From positions 62,001 through 126,000 of the forward strand of contig NZ_JADPMP010000002.1 of NCBI RefSeq assembly GCF_015686655.1: a stretch of DNA of 64,000 bases, read 5' to 3'. A model generated the notes under the pieces. The model searched no databases. It saw nothing but the letters and a program-made list of their open reading frames with translations, and was not told where the DNA came from. The stretch is from Pontibacter sp. FD36. Lineage in GTDB: Bacteria > Bacteroidota > Bacteroidia > Cytophagales > Hymenobacteraceae. Made by a program: the position numbers and the translations under genes. This document shows positions 43,662 through 53,970 of the stretch, in pieces; position 1 is the stretch's first letter, and each line of letters opens with the position of its first letter.

Positions 43662-44567
43662 CTATTGAGCGAAATGCTTTTTCTTGAAACGGTCCGCCAC
43701 AAGAAGCTCTTTCGTGCCGTGTGTCCAGGAATAGAAGCCTTGTCCTGACTTCACGCCCTTGTGGCCGGCCTGCACCATGTTCACGAGCAGTGGGCAAGGT
43801 GCGTATTTAGGATTGCCGAAGCCATCGTGCAGCACGTTCAGGATAGAAAGGCATACGTCCAGCCCAATGAAGTCTGCCAGTTGCAGTGGTCCCATCGGAT
43901 GCGCCATACCTAGCTTCATGATCGTGTCGATCTCTTCTACGCCAGCCACACTTTCATAGAGGGAGTAAATGGCCTCGTTGATCATCGGCATCAGGATGCG
44001 GTTGGCCACAAAGCCAGGGTAGTCGTTGCACTCAGTAGGCACTTTGCCCAGCTGCAGCGACATGTCCATTACCCGGCTGGTCACTTCGTCAGAAGTTGAG
44101 TAGCCGCGGATGATCTCCACCAGTTTCATCACCGGCACCGGATTCATGAAGTGCATGCCAATCACTTTGTCAGGGCGGTTGGTTACCGAAGCGATTTTAG
44201 TAATGGAGATAGAGGAGGTGTTGCTGGCCAGTATCGCCTCTGGCTTGGCAAACGCATCCAGGTCTCTGAAAATCTTCAGTTTCAGGTCCACATTTTCGGT
44301 GGCTGCCTCTACAATCAGGTCGGCCCCCTGAACACCCTTTCTAAGGTCGGTAGAAGTGCTGATGCGATCCAGTGTCTGGCTTTTTTGCTCTTCCGTCAGG
44401 TTGCCTTTGGCCATGATGCGGTCGAGGTTTTTGGTAATAGTGGCGAGTGCCTTATTGAGCGCCTCCTCCGAAATGTCAACCAATGAAACTGAGAAACCAT
44501 TCTGGGCAAACACGTGGGCGATGCCGTTGCCCATAGTGCCCGAACCAATGACTGCTATTTTCTTCAT
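43662..44567 (-). CDS. 3-hydroxybutyryl-CoA dehydrogenase
   Basis: A 301-aa enzyme. The N-terminal Rossmann fold starts with IAVIGSGTMGNGIAHVFAQNGF. The C-terminal 3HCDH domain contains GMHFMNPVPVMKLVEII with the catalytic His, and GFVANRILMPMINEA. It oxidises or reduces 3-hydroxyacyl-CoA with NAD(H) in fatty-acid degradation or butanoate metabolism. It is cotranscribed with the VOC gene. Confidence 0.93.
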   Translation of the reverse strand: MKKIAVIGSGTMGNGIAHVFAQNGFSVSLVDISEEALNKALATITKNLDRIMAKGNLTEEQKSQTLDRISTSTDLRKGVQGADLIVEAATENVDLKLKIFRDLDAFAKPEAILASNTSSISITKIASVTNRPDKVIGMHFMNPVPVMKLVEIIRGYSTSDEVTSRVMDMSLQLGKVPTECNDYPGFVANRILMPMINEAIYSLYESVAGVEEIDTIMKLGMAHPMGPLQLADFIGLDVCLSILNVLHDGFGNPKYAPCPLLVNMVQAGHKGVKSGQGFYSWTHGTKELLVADRFKKKHFAQ

Positions 44568-45002
44568 AGTACTATATGCGTGTAGTTAAAAATCTATTAC
44601 AAAGCTAACAGAATTCGGACAAACATCGGTTTTAAAAACATTTCTCTTGGAAGACTTCAATTTTTAAGGTCGTGTAAAGCCAGATGGGGTACCTTTAGGT
44701 ACCAGGTATAGTTAATATTCTATACAAAATTATGTCAGGCAATTTTATTTGTAACCGATGCGTCGATTTAACTGTAAATCAAAGGAATATCGACCTATTT
44801 TAAGTGGTCTTTTATAATTGATAAATAAAATATTGGTTTAAAGTATACAAAAAAATGCGATTATATACATCCTTTAAAGTATAGGGCTCGTAAAAAGCTT
44901 AAAACAAAAAAATGCAAAGCTGGTTAATAGGCCGGTTTTGAAAACAAAGCAGACGGTTTTGCTTTCAATGCATTGAAAAGGAGAAATTAAAACTTAACAA
45001 CT
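44568..45002. other. Long intergenic region upstream of the lmo0937-type pair
   Basis: No gene is seen. It contains the short palindrome GGTACCTTTAGGTACC (44688-44703) and two direct copies of TTTAAAGTATA (44837-44847 and 44873-44883), which could be regulatory. AGGAGA lies 13 nt before the first small gene. Length and repeats suggest controlled expression of the membrane peptides. Confidence 0.5.
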
Positions 45003-45155
45003 ATGGGAAATTTACTGTATATCATAGCCGTTGTGCTAGTTATCTTTTGGCTGATCGGATTCCTCGGATTCCCTGACGCTGTAGGTGGTATTATCCACGT
45101 ACTATTAGTGCTGGCTGTTATCGCAGTACTGCTGCGACTGATACGAGGCGCTTAA
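45003..45155 (+). CDS. lmo0937-family small membrane protein, copy 1
   Basis: A 50-aa peptide: MGNLLYIIAVVLVIFWLIGF, a short loop FPDAVGG, then a second helix ending LLRLIRGA. Two membrane helices with a conserved GF-P hinge are typical of the lmo0937/DUF5670 family, small membrane proteins with a suspected stress role. It has a nearly identical neighbour 68 bp downstream. Too short for most gene finders, but the codon-level conservation between the copies supports both. Confidence 0.82.
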   Translation: MGNLLYIIAVVLVIFWLIGFLGFPDAVGGIIHVLLVLAVIAVLLRLIRGA

Positions 45156-45222
45156 CCTATATAGCGGAACTACGTTAGATAGGATAACAGACTATATTTT
45201 CGAAATTAAAATATTTAAAACT

Positions 45223-45372
45223 ATGGGAAATTTATTGTATATCATAGCCGTTGTGCTAGTTATCTTTTGGCTGATCGGATTCCTCGGATTCCCTGATGCT
45301 GTAGGTGGATTGATTCACATCTTATTGGTGATCGCCGTGATCGTGGTACTGCTACGACTCATAAGGGGCTGA
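45223..45372 (+). CDS. lmo0937-family small membrane protein, copy 2
   Basis: A 49-aa peptide differing from copy 1 only in the second helix (GGLIHILLVIAVIVV in place of GGIIHVLLVLAVIAV) and lacking the last Ala. The first 90 or so bases are almost identical between the copies, including the sequence CTATGGGAAATTTA around the start, so the duplication is recent or kept uniform by gene conversion. A strong terminator follows. Confidence 0.82.
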   Translation: MGNLLYIIAVVLVIFWLIGFLGFPDAVGGLIHILLVIAVIVVLLRLIRG

Positions 45373-45385
45373 TAATACTAACTCA

Positions 45386-45427
45386 AAAACAGAAAAGGCT
45401 GCAAGCAATTGCAGCCTTTTCTGTTTT
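45386..45427. terminator. Bidirectional terminator
   Basis: A perfect 19-bp stem (45386-45404 with 45409-45427) around the tetraloop GCAA, with flanking A and T tracts. It ends the small-membrane-protein pair and the convergent gene at 45444. Confidence 0.92.
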
Positions 45428-45443
45428 ATAGCTTTGTTTGGGA

Positions 45444-46133
45444 TTACTTTCTGAAAGGAAAGCTAAAACCAGCCCTGATAACCGGGTTTGAGTAAGGGGA
45501 GGCATATGAGTCGTTGAAGTTGTAAAGTAGCAATATATCCGCTGCACCCCGTTCGCCAATTTTTTGCCGGTAGCCGAGTCCGGCCATAGGTATACCTATA
45601 AAGCGCCTGCTGAATTCGTAAACTCCTGTATTGTAATTCATCAGAGGAAGTTCCACGCTCAGTTGCTCAAATTCACCATGAATCACGAAGTTTTCAAATA
45701 CCTGCTGCTGCGCAAATACGCGGCCGCCATAGTTGTGCATGCTGTCGCCCCTAAACCTCCTGTAATGATAAACTCCGCCTATACCTAGCCAAAAGGTTTC
45801 AGTAGCCCGATAGCCCAGTACAGGAAGTAGTGATATATTGGTGAAGGTTCCAAACTGCAGGCCGAAGCTGCCACCCCAGAACATGCGATCGATCAGCGCC
45901 TGTGGTGCTTCTTCGCCCGGGCGAACCACCTGCGGGCGGATTACCTCTGGCTGGGTTTGTGGCTGTGTTACACGGGGCTGTCGCTGCTGTTGCTGCGGTT
46001 CAACCGTAGGGCCTGTGGGCAACTCGCGTTTGCGGCGCACTGTGTCTGGTTCAACTTGGGCCATGGCCGCTGTGCTGCCCAGCAGGCAGCACAGGATCAG
46101 TACCAGTAGTTTGTAGCTATAGCGTAGCGGCAT
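45444..46133 (-). CDS. Exported outer-membrane-like protein
   Basis: A 229-aa protein. A signal peptide ending AAMAQ is followed by a Pro/Gln-rich linker (EPQQQQRQPRVTQPQTQPE, about 46-64), then a C-terminal domain of short amphipathic strands ending in FSFPFRK, consistent with a small beta-barrel. There is no enzymatic motif and the function is unknown. It stands next to the ABC-F gene on the same strand, 36 nt downstream of its stop. Confidence 0.75.
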   Translation of the reverse strand: MPLRYSYKLLVLILCCLLGSTAAMAQVEPDTVRRKRELPTGPTVEPQQQQRQPRVTQPQTQPEVIRPQVVRPGEEAPQALIDRMFWGGSFGLQFGTFTNISLLPVLGYRATETFWLGIGGVYHYRRFRGDSMHNYGGRVFAQQQVFENFVIHGEFEQLSVELPLMNYNTGVYEFSRRFIGIPMAGLGYRQKIGERGAADILLLYNFNDSYASPYSNPVIRAGFSFPFRK

Positions 46134-46169
46134 ATCTTGCTTTATTACAGGTTGTCGCAGGTATATACG

Positions 46170-48127
<1,958 letters not shown>

Positions 48128-48598
48128 ATGGCACTATCAAAAATCACATATCAAAAGGTATCGCTTAAATATGGTATTTTCGTGGGTATAGCGCACGTGC
48201 TCTTTTTTCTGATCATGCGCCTGCTTAACCTGCAAAACAGAATAGAGCTCTCCTTCCTTAGCTCCATCTTCCTGATCATCGGTATAGCAGTGGCTATTTC
48301 TCAATTTAAGAAAGCGAAAGGAGGGAACATCAACTATTTCCAGGGCTTGGCCATAGGAGCGACCACAGGTGTGGTTTCCTCTACCATACTGGCTCTTTTC
48401 CTGGTGCTGTATGTTACCGGGCTGGATACAGCATACCTGGCTAACCTACAGTCAAGTTCACTTTTCCCGGTAAGTTTGTCAGTGCTTTCACTATTTGTAC
48501 TAACCATTATCTACGGTACAATTCCGGGATTTATCATCGCGTTTGTCGCCATGCAGTGGTTTAAACGTGCAGACCATGCCGTACCAGAGCGTATTTAA
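48128..48598 (+). CDS. DUF4199 membrane protein, copy 1
   Basis: A 156-aa protein with four hydrophobic helices. YGIFVGIAHVLFFLIMRLLNL and a final FIIAFVAMQWFKRADHAVPE match the DUF4199 pattern of Bacteroidota. The function of the family is unknown. A related gene follows after 49 bp with the same C-terminal signature, so the two arose by duplication. Confidence 0.85.
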   Translation: MALSKITYQKVSLKYGIFVGIAHVLFFLIMRLLNLQNRIELSFLSSIFLIIGIAVAISQFKKAKGGNINYFQGLAIGATTGVVSSTILALFLVLYVTGLDTAYLANLQSSSLFPVSLSVLSLFVLTIIYGTIPGFIIAFVAMQWFKRADHAVPERI

Positions 48599-48647
48599 TG
48601 AGCGGCTTTCACTTTAATAATTTGAATAAGACACCCGATACACCACT

Positions 48648-49106
48648 ATGGAAAAAATTGGCCTCAAATACGGCCTGTTCACGGCACTGGGACTGATCGT
48701 TTACTTTTTGCTGATGAAGCTTGTTGGCCTGGAGCAGGTCATTGAGCTGCGCTTTCTGAACGGTGTGATCATGGCAATAGGTGTTACCATGGCCATTCGT
48801 GCTTATAAGATAAGCCGACAAGGCAACATCGGATATTTCTCTGGGCTTGGTACAGGCATTATCACATCCGCCCTGGCAACGGTACTGTTCGCAGTATTTA
48901 TGGTCATCTACATCAAAGCTTTTGATGATGCGCTGCTAAATGTGCTGGCCGGCGAGCAGTTCTTCGGTGGGCGTATGGCCATCACACCTGGTATTGTGAT
49001 CTTCATGGTCTTGATGCTGGAGGGTGTGATATCCGGCTTTATGGTGGCCTTCATTGCCATGCAATGGTTTAAGCGCCGCGACCACAAAGTACCCGGCAGC
49101 CCGTGA
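48648..49106 (+). CDS. DUF4199 membrane protein, copy 2
   Basis: A 152-aa protein with four helices, beginning MEKIGLKYGLFTALGLIVYFLL and ending FMVAFIAMQWFKRRDHKVPGSP. It is clearly paralogous to the preceding gene (shared GLKYG/SLKYG start region, AIG-VA-MA-I segment and end). It probably forms a homo- or hetero-oligomer with the partner (inference). A strong terminator follows. Confidence 0.85.
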   Translation: MEKIGLKYGLFTALGLIVYFLLMKLVGLEQVIELRFLNGVIMAIGVTMAIRAYKISRQGNIGYFSGLGTGIITSALATVLFAVFMVIYIKAFDDALLNVLAGEQFFGGRMAITPGIVIFMVLMLEGVISGFMVAFIAMQWFKRRDHKVPGSP

Positions 49107-49139
49107 TAGATGTAAGCTTATAGCAGACAAGATATTTCC

Positions 49140-49183
49140 AAAAAGAGAGGCGGCCCGGAAAATTCCGGGCCGCCTCTCTTTTT
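49140..49183. terminator. GC-rich bidirectional terminator
   Basis: A perfect stem of about 20 bp (49140-49160 with 49163-49183) centred on GGAAAATTCC, flanked by A5 and T5. It ends the DUF4199 pair and the convergent gene at 49200. Confidence 0.92.
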
Positions 49184-49199
49184 GGATTTTACTGCCGTC

Positions 49200-49430
49200 T
49201 CAACTTACCAGGTTGTCGGGCCGCTGTATAATTTGTACAACTACTTCATGTAAATCGCCTTCCTCATCTTTTAGTTTATAAATGACCATCGGGTTGTCTG
49301 CATCATGTATGGGGGTGATATTGACAACTTTACCCGCGTCCAGCTTGTCTTCGAGCTGTTGCGTCAGGTCTTGAAATGCTTTTGCGAAGTTAACCTCAAG
49401 CGAACTGGGATTATAATATTTGGTTTTCAT
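49200..49430 (-). CDS. Small hypothetical protein
   Basis: A 76-aa soluble protein starting MKTKYYNPSSLEVNFAKAFQ and containing VVNITPIHDADNPMVIYKLKDEEGDLHEVVVQI. No family is recognised. The helix-strand-strand pattern and lack of a signal suggest a small cytosolic protein. Strong flanking terminators and a good start support it as a real gene. Confidence 0.65.
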   Translation of the reverse strand: MKTKYYNPSSLEVNFAKAFQDLTQQLEDKLDAGKVVNITPIHDADNPMVIYKLKDEEGDLHEVVVQIIQRPDNLVS

Positions 49431-49744
49431 GGTTATTTCACTTTATATGGAGGGAGCCGCCTTTGCGGAACCGGGAGCCACTGTTAAAAATACTATTTCG
49501 AGGGTTTTTCTTTTTATACTGTTATCGGGTGGCTTAGTTACGGTATAGCTGATTTTGAATACAAGTTGTTTTTATAGTTTAAAATCATTTTGAAATCTTG
49601 CTATTTATGTAATATTTGCACTAAGCTATGCTATTAGAAAAATATAAAAAATATGCCTTTTTGAGCTGAACTAATGTAATGTAATTCCGTTCATAACACT
49701 AAACAACTGAGAGTAGCCGTTTGCCGGCGAAATACCCGAATACC
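49431..49744. other. AT-rich divergent intergenic region
   Basis: No gene or strong hairpin was seen. It presumably holds the promoters of the genes at 49430 (minus) and 49745 (plus). Confidence 0.45.
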
Positions 49745-50146
49745 ATGAAAAGAATTATACCCATACTGATTATACTAGGACTCACCCTTAGCACTGCACA
49801 AGCGCAGCGGCTTAAGGAATCGGACGACGATCTGGACAAAAAGGTACTGGCTATCAACCTGACTGGCCCCCAGATGGCGATCCTGGAAATGAAGCGCGAA
49901 CTGAATCTGAGCGAAGAGCAACTGATGCAGGTAGAACTGTTACATGAGGAGCGTTACCAGCGGATGGCTGAAGCTGAAATGAATCTGGAAGACCCACTGA
50001 AACTGCAACGTACTTACAGAGAGATACAGATCCAGCTGGACAAGGTTTTGGCTGGCATCTTGACCGAAAAACAGTTGAAACAGTTTTTGGAACTGGAAGG
50101 ACGTCAACACGTTAATTTACTGACTGGTAATGAAGAGGAAGAATAA
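49745..50146 (+). CDS. Exported helical protein, Spy/CpxP-like
   Basis: 133 aa from the ATG at 49745, where a clean signal peptide begins (MKRIIPILIILGLTLSTAQAQ). An upstream ATG eight codons earlier would spoil the signal. The mature part is one long helical, charged region with LNLSEEQLMQVELLHEERYQRM and LTEKQLKQFLELE, resembling the LTxxQ-type repeats of Spy/CpxP periplasmic chaperones. The function is inferred at best. Confidence 0.72.
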   Translation: MKRIIPILIILGLTLSTAQAQRLKESDDDLDKKVLAINLTGPQMAILEMKRELNLSEEQLMQVELLHEERYQRMAEAEMNLEDPLKLQRTYREIQIQLDKVLAGILTEKQLKQFLELEGRQHVNLLTGNEEEE

Positions 50147-50169
50147 CTGTCTCTGCTCCTGAAAAAAAC

Positions 50170-50193
50170 AAAGCCCACCATATGGTGGGCTTT
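50170..50193. terminator. Bidirectional terminator
   Basis: AAAGCCCACCAT followed directly by its complement ATGGTGGGCTTT gives a 24-bp perfect palindrome with T tract. It lies between the convergent genes ending at 50146 and 50198. Confidence 0.88.
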
Positions 50194-50197
50194 TTCA

Positions 50198-50587
50198 TTA
50201 GTTTGAAACAGGTAGCGGTCGCAGGTAGGTGATTTCACTCACCTTGCTGAGCGCATTAAAACGAACCTCAGCCCGGTTTGCCTCGGAGAGCTTGTTTCGC
50301 TCACTGCAATGTGATCCCGGTTCAAAATAGTAAATGAATACACGCTGCCCACGGCGCATCAGCTGCTCCGCATCGGGTTTCCCAAGTATATCTTTGACTT
50401 CCTCCTCCGGGCGTCCGTAAAGCTCGCGGCGTATTCCATCAAACTCTTTTACCATCGTACTGCGTTGCCCCTGGCAACCTCTCTTGTCCTGCTGCCATTT
50501 ATCGCTGTCAAAGCCTTCAATGCGGGTCGGGTCAGCGCAACCCAACAGCAGCATCAGTAATAGGGTATAGAAGTAGTACGTTTTCAT
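50198..50587 (-). CDS. Small lipoprotein, BamE/SmpA-like
   Basis: 129 aa from the ATG at 50587 (MKTYYFYTLLLMLLLGCADP), which gives a perfect lipobox LLGC; an upstream extension is not favoured. The mature part has LYGRPEEEVKDILGKPDAEQ then FIYYFEPG, the helix-helix-strand pattern of BamE/SmpA domains, followed by EVRFNALSKVSEITYLRP. It could be part of outer-membrane assembly; that is a fold-level guess. Confidence 0.7.
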   Translation of the reverse strand: MKTYYFYTLLLMLLLGCADPTRIEGFDSDKWQQDKRGCQGQRSTMVKEFDGIRRELYGRPEEEVKDILGKPDAEQLMRRGQRVFIYYFEPGSHCSERNKLSEANRAEVRFNALSKVSEITYLRPLPVSN

Positions 50588-50856
50588 CTGTGATTCTCTT
50601 ACCTCAAAATTGCAGCATCCGACTTTGGCATACAAGTAAAAGCACCAATTTATAAAACAGAAAACGGCTTAAGCCGAAATAATATACTTGCCATACATAC
50701 TAAGCTGCAGGTCCACATGCGTTTAGCATATATGTGGAGCCGGCGAGCTTTACAATAGACCGCATATGGGATATAAACAAGGTAAAAGGGAACAATTGTT
50801 GTGTTTTTCCCTGTTAGTACTGTAATTGCGTAAAACCCTATAAGTAGAATAACCCT

Positions 50857-51672
50857 ATGATAAGAGCTATTGTCACCTCTTTTGCCCTTAGTTTCATGCT
50901 TGTTGCCACTCCTGGTGGGGCCCGACACGATGAGTCGGAGCCGAAGGAACGCACGGCTGAAACCGTTCTGACTTCCACTTCACTTGCCCGCTTGTCCTTA
51001 GCCGAGAAAAAACTTGCCTTCGATGAGCATGTGCAGGAGGTGTACAACAGATCGGGTTTAAAGACGGCCGGACTTTCTTTCAGTGTGTTTGAGCGGGCTT
51101 ATACCGGTTACCATAACTTTAAGCAGGACGGTCTGACGGCAACTGACAGGCAGATACTCACAGTTGTTGACTTCACCAAGCCGAGCAATCTGAAGCGCAT
51201 GTGGATTATTGATCTGGATGCAAATAAAGTACTTTATAACAACCTGGTGGCCCATGGCCGCAATACAGGCAATGTAAGAGCAGAGAAGTTTTCGAACGAG
51301 CCTAACTCCAACATGAGCAGCATGGGCTTCTACCTCACCAATAAGACTTACTATGGCAAGCATGGGCTTTCCCTGCGCTTATCAGGTATGGATGAGCAGT
51401 ATAACTCCAAAGCCATGGAGCGTGCCATCGTGCTGCACGGTGCTGACTACGTAAGCGATGATTTTGTAAAGCAGTATGGCCGGTTAGGTCGTAGCCTGGG
51501 ATGCCCGGCTGTGCCACGGGCTATTTCGGGTGACGTGATCGAGCTGATCAAGGACAATACCGTGCTGTACATTCACAGTGCAGACAAGGCCTATACCTCG
51601 GACTATCTGAACTTAGAGCGAGCCGTTGAGGGCTTCGCAGCGCTACAGGGTACATCGCCCGTTAGTGCATAG
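50857..51672 (+). CDS. YkuD-like murein L,D-transpeptidase domain protein
   Basis: A 271-aa exported protein. The catalytic-type domain (about 112-250) contains VLHGADYVS (H194) and GRSLGCPAV (C216), the His and Cys of L,D-transpeptidases in the PF13645-like branch. It is expected to act on peptidoglycan in the periplasm. It has its own terminator at 51691. Confidence 0.85.
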   Translation: MIRAIVTSFALSFMLVATPGGARHDESEPKERTAETVLTSTSLARLSLAEKKLAFDEHVQEVYNRSGLKTAGLSFSVFERAYTGYHNFKQDGLTATDRQILTVVDFTKPSNLKRMWIIDLDANKVLYNNLVAHGRNTGNVRAEKFSNEPNSNMSSMGFYLTNKTYYGKHGLSLRLSGMDEQYNSKAMERAIVLHGADYVSDDFVKQYGRLGRSLGCPAVPRAISGDVIELIKDNTVLYIHSADKAYTSDYLNLERAVEGFAALQGTSPVSA

Positions 51673-51690
51673 CAAGTAAGCCATCCAAAT

Positions 51691-51738
51691 AAAACAGAAA
51701 ATGCCACGCCGATAATCCGGCGTGGCATTTTCTGTTTT
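51691..51738. terminator. Bidirectional terminator
   Basis: A perfect 21-bp stem (51691-51711 with 51718-51738) and a 6-nt loop. It separates the transpeptidase gene and the convergent gene at 51753. Confidence 0.92.
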
Positions 51739-51752
51739 ATTCGTTTAGATAT

Positions 51753-51950
51753 TTAGGTCTGGTCCTTCGTCGTTTTAACCAGGTTGATACCCGCAAAGAA
51801 AAAGATCAGGCCTACTACAAAGGGTACTGCGGCCGTGTACTGGCCAATAGCCGCACCATCGCCTCCCATCACAAAAGCATATGCCCCCCAGATGATGCCG
51901 ATTATACCTAGTATGGTCAGAATGGCACCGAATGTTCGTTTCATATTCAT
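51753..51950 (-). CDS. Small two-helix membrane protein
   Basis: 65 aa from the ATG at 51950 (MNMKRTFGAILTILGIIGIIWGAY); a more upstream ATG at 51986 is less likely. Two hydrophobic helices are separated by a Gly-rich loop (VMGGDGAAIGQY). No family can be named. The compact layout resembles small stress-related membrane proteins. Confidence 0.7.
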   Translation of the reverse strand: MNMKRTFGAILTILGIIGIIWGAYAFVMGGDGAAIGQYTAAVPFVVGLIFFFAGINLVKTTKDQT

Positions 51951-52203
51951 GATATTTCGTTTTAGTTGAAGCTGCTTTCGCAGCAATTTTAATGTATTAC
52001 GAATTTCATATAAAATAGGGTAGCTATTTATACTCCTTCTACCTATACCTGTCCTCTTCTGCTCGTTTTTTTCCGCGCGATTGCGTATACTTTTTAGTGC
52101 AATAAAAGTATATGATGAGGCAGCATACCCGACTGACTCAGATACTTTTGTGCGATTGGCTAAGGATTTGAATGGTAGTTAAAAAATTAAGGAGAAGCGA
52201 AAG

Positions 52204-53013
52204 ATGAGAGCAGTCATGAAGTTGATCGTCGCCGTTCTGATCGCGGCGGTATCACTGGTCACTTACTGGTGCAACAGGCAGGAAAATGAGCATACCGGCC
52301 AGATGCAGCACGTAGACATGACCGTAGAGCAAGAGATCGCCCTGGGACTGCAGACCGCTCCCAAAATGGCATCTCAATACGGTGGGTTGCACCCTGACGA
52401 ACAGGCGAGAGCGCAGGTAATTGAAATAGGGCAGCGCCTTGTTCAAAGTACCCGTGTCAGAGAAACACCTTATAAGTTCGATTTTCACCTGCTGGCTGAT
52501 GAAAATACAGTAAATGCCTTCGCCTTGCCCGGTGGGCAGATCTTTATAACGGCTGGCCTGCTACGTCGCCTCAGCTCAGAAGCGCAACTAGCAGGAGTGC
52601 TGGGTCATGAAATAGGGCATGTAGTTGGGCGGCACTCTGCCCAGCAACTGGCCAAGGCAAAGCTCACCCAGGGCCTTACCGGCGCTGCTGCCATTGCCAC
52701 TTATGATCCGAATAATCCTGCCTCGCAAACCGGTGCCGTGGCAGCTGCTATGATTGGGAAACTAATGAACATGCGCTATGGCCGGGAGGATGAGTTGGAG
52801 TCGGACAAGCTGGCGGTGCGCCTGACAGGTGAGGCTGGTTATGACCCGCGAGCCATGATAGAGGTGATGCGAATTTTGGAGGAGGCTAGCGGTGGAGCCA
52901 GTGGTCCTGAGTTCACTCAAACCCACCCAAACCCAGGTAACCGTATAGCTGAAATAGAGCGTGCCATCCAACAGGAATATCCAAACGGCTTGCCCGCTGG
53001 TTTGATCGAATAA
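52204..53013 (+). CDS. M48-family metallopeptidase, exported
   Basis: A 269-aa protein. The N-terminal hydrophobic segment is followed by an M48 peptidase domain with GHEIGH (H135, E136, H139) and a downstream REDELESDKLAV holding the third zinc ligand. AAGGAG 8-10 nt before the ATG is one of the few clear Shine-Dalgarno sites here. It is likely a periplasmic quality-control peptidase of the BepA/LoiP kind. A second M48 gene lies at 58586. Confidence 0.9.
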   Translation: MRAVMKLIVAVLIAAVSLVTYWCNRQENEHTGQMQHVDMTVEQEIALGLQTAPKMASQYGGLHPDEQARAQVIEIGQRLVQSTRVRETPYKFDFHLLADENTVNAFALPGGQIFITAGLLRRLSSEAQLAGVLGHEIGHVVGRHSAQQLAKAKLTQGLTGAAAIATYDPNNPASQTGAVAAAMIGKLMNMRYGREDELESDKLAVRLTGEAGYDPRAMIEVMRILEEASGGASGPEFTQTHPNPGNRIAEIERAIQQEYPNGLPAGLIE

Positions 53014-53054
53014 GCCATCAGACTGAAACCATCCAAAGACACCACAACAGCAGC

Positions 53055-53963
53055 ATGCAACAAGAGGATAAAATCAATAACCTGCTATTTGTTATCAACC
53101 CCATCGCAGGCGACATAGACAAAAGTGAGCTGGAGGAAGAGATAAGGACTACCTGTGCCGAGCATCAGCTGAACTGCACTATTTACCGGACCACTGGTGC
53201 AGGAGATCAGGATCATGTAAAGAAACAAATCGAGCACCATCATTACGATGCGGTGTTTGCTGTTGGCGGCGATGGTACCGTTAGTCTGGTAGGGGCTCTG
53301 CTAATAGGTAGTAAGACGCCCCTGGGCATCATCCCACTTGGCTCAGGCAACGGACTCTCAAAGGACCTGGGTATACCGCAGGACACAGAGGAGGCGCTGC
53401 AGCTGATTCATGAACACGTGGTACGCAACATTGACACCATTGACCTGAACGGCCAGCCTTCCATTCACCTGAGTGACCTGGGGTTCAATGCGCTCGTCGT
53501 AAAGCGATTCTGCGAGGGCGATAAGCGAGGTCCGGGAGCCTATGCCTGGATAGCCTTGCAGGAATACATGAACTACGAACCAAAGTACTACCGCATTGAA
53601 ACGGACACGGAGAATTTTGAGGGAGAGGCTTTTATGGTTACGATTGCCAATGCCAATGCCTTTGGGAGTAATGCCGCCATCAACCCGAGTGGAATTCTGA
53701 ACGACGGCCGTTTTGAGATCTGCCTGATCGAGCCTTTTCCAAAGGCGGCAGCCCCGGCGCTGCTGTTCCGCATGTACACTGACAATATCGACGGATCGGT
53801 CTATACCCGCCGTATCAGCTGCCACAAAGCTACTGTGTACAACATCGACCATGAAGTAGTGCACATCGATGGGGAGCCGGCTGAGTTGGGAGAGGAGATC
53901 AAAGTAACGATGCACCCCAAAAGTCTGAAAGTCATTCTGCCTATACCTGAGGAGGAGGTATAA
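53055..53963 (+). CDS. Diacylglycerol/lipid kinase family protein
   Basis: A 302-aa kinase of the DAGK_cat family. The nucleotide-binding motif VGGDGTVSLVG (near 75) and PLGSGNGLSKDLG (near 97) are typical of the YegS/DgkB branch. The C-terminal beta-rich domain is complete. It phosphorylates a lipid or sphingoid base with ATP; the substrate is unknown. It lies 42 nt after the M48 gene and is probably cotranscribed with it. Confidence 0.88.
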   Translation: MQQEDKINNLLFVINPIAGDIDKSELEEEIRTTCAEHQLNCTIYRTTGAGDQDHVKKQIEHHHYDAVFAVGGDGTVSLVGALLIGSKTPLGIIPLGSGNGLSKDLGIPQDTEEALQLIHEHVVRNIDTIDLNGQPSIHLSDLGFNALVVKRFCEGDKRGPGAYAWIALQEYMNYEPKYYRIETDTENFEGEAFMVTIANANAFGSNAAINPSGILNDGRFEICLIEPFPKAAAPALLFRMYTDNIDGSVYTRRISCHKATVYNIDHEVVHIDGEPAELGEEIKVTMHPKSLKVILPIPEEEV

Positions 53964-53970
53964 TAGAAAA

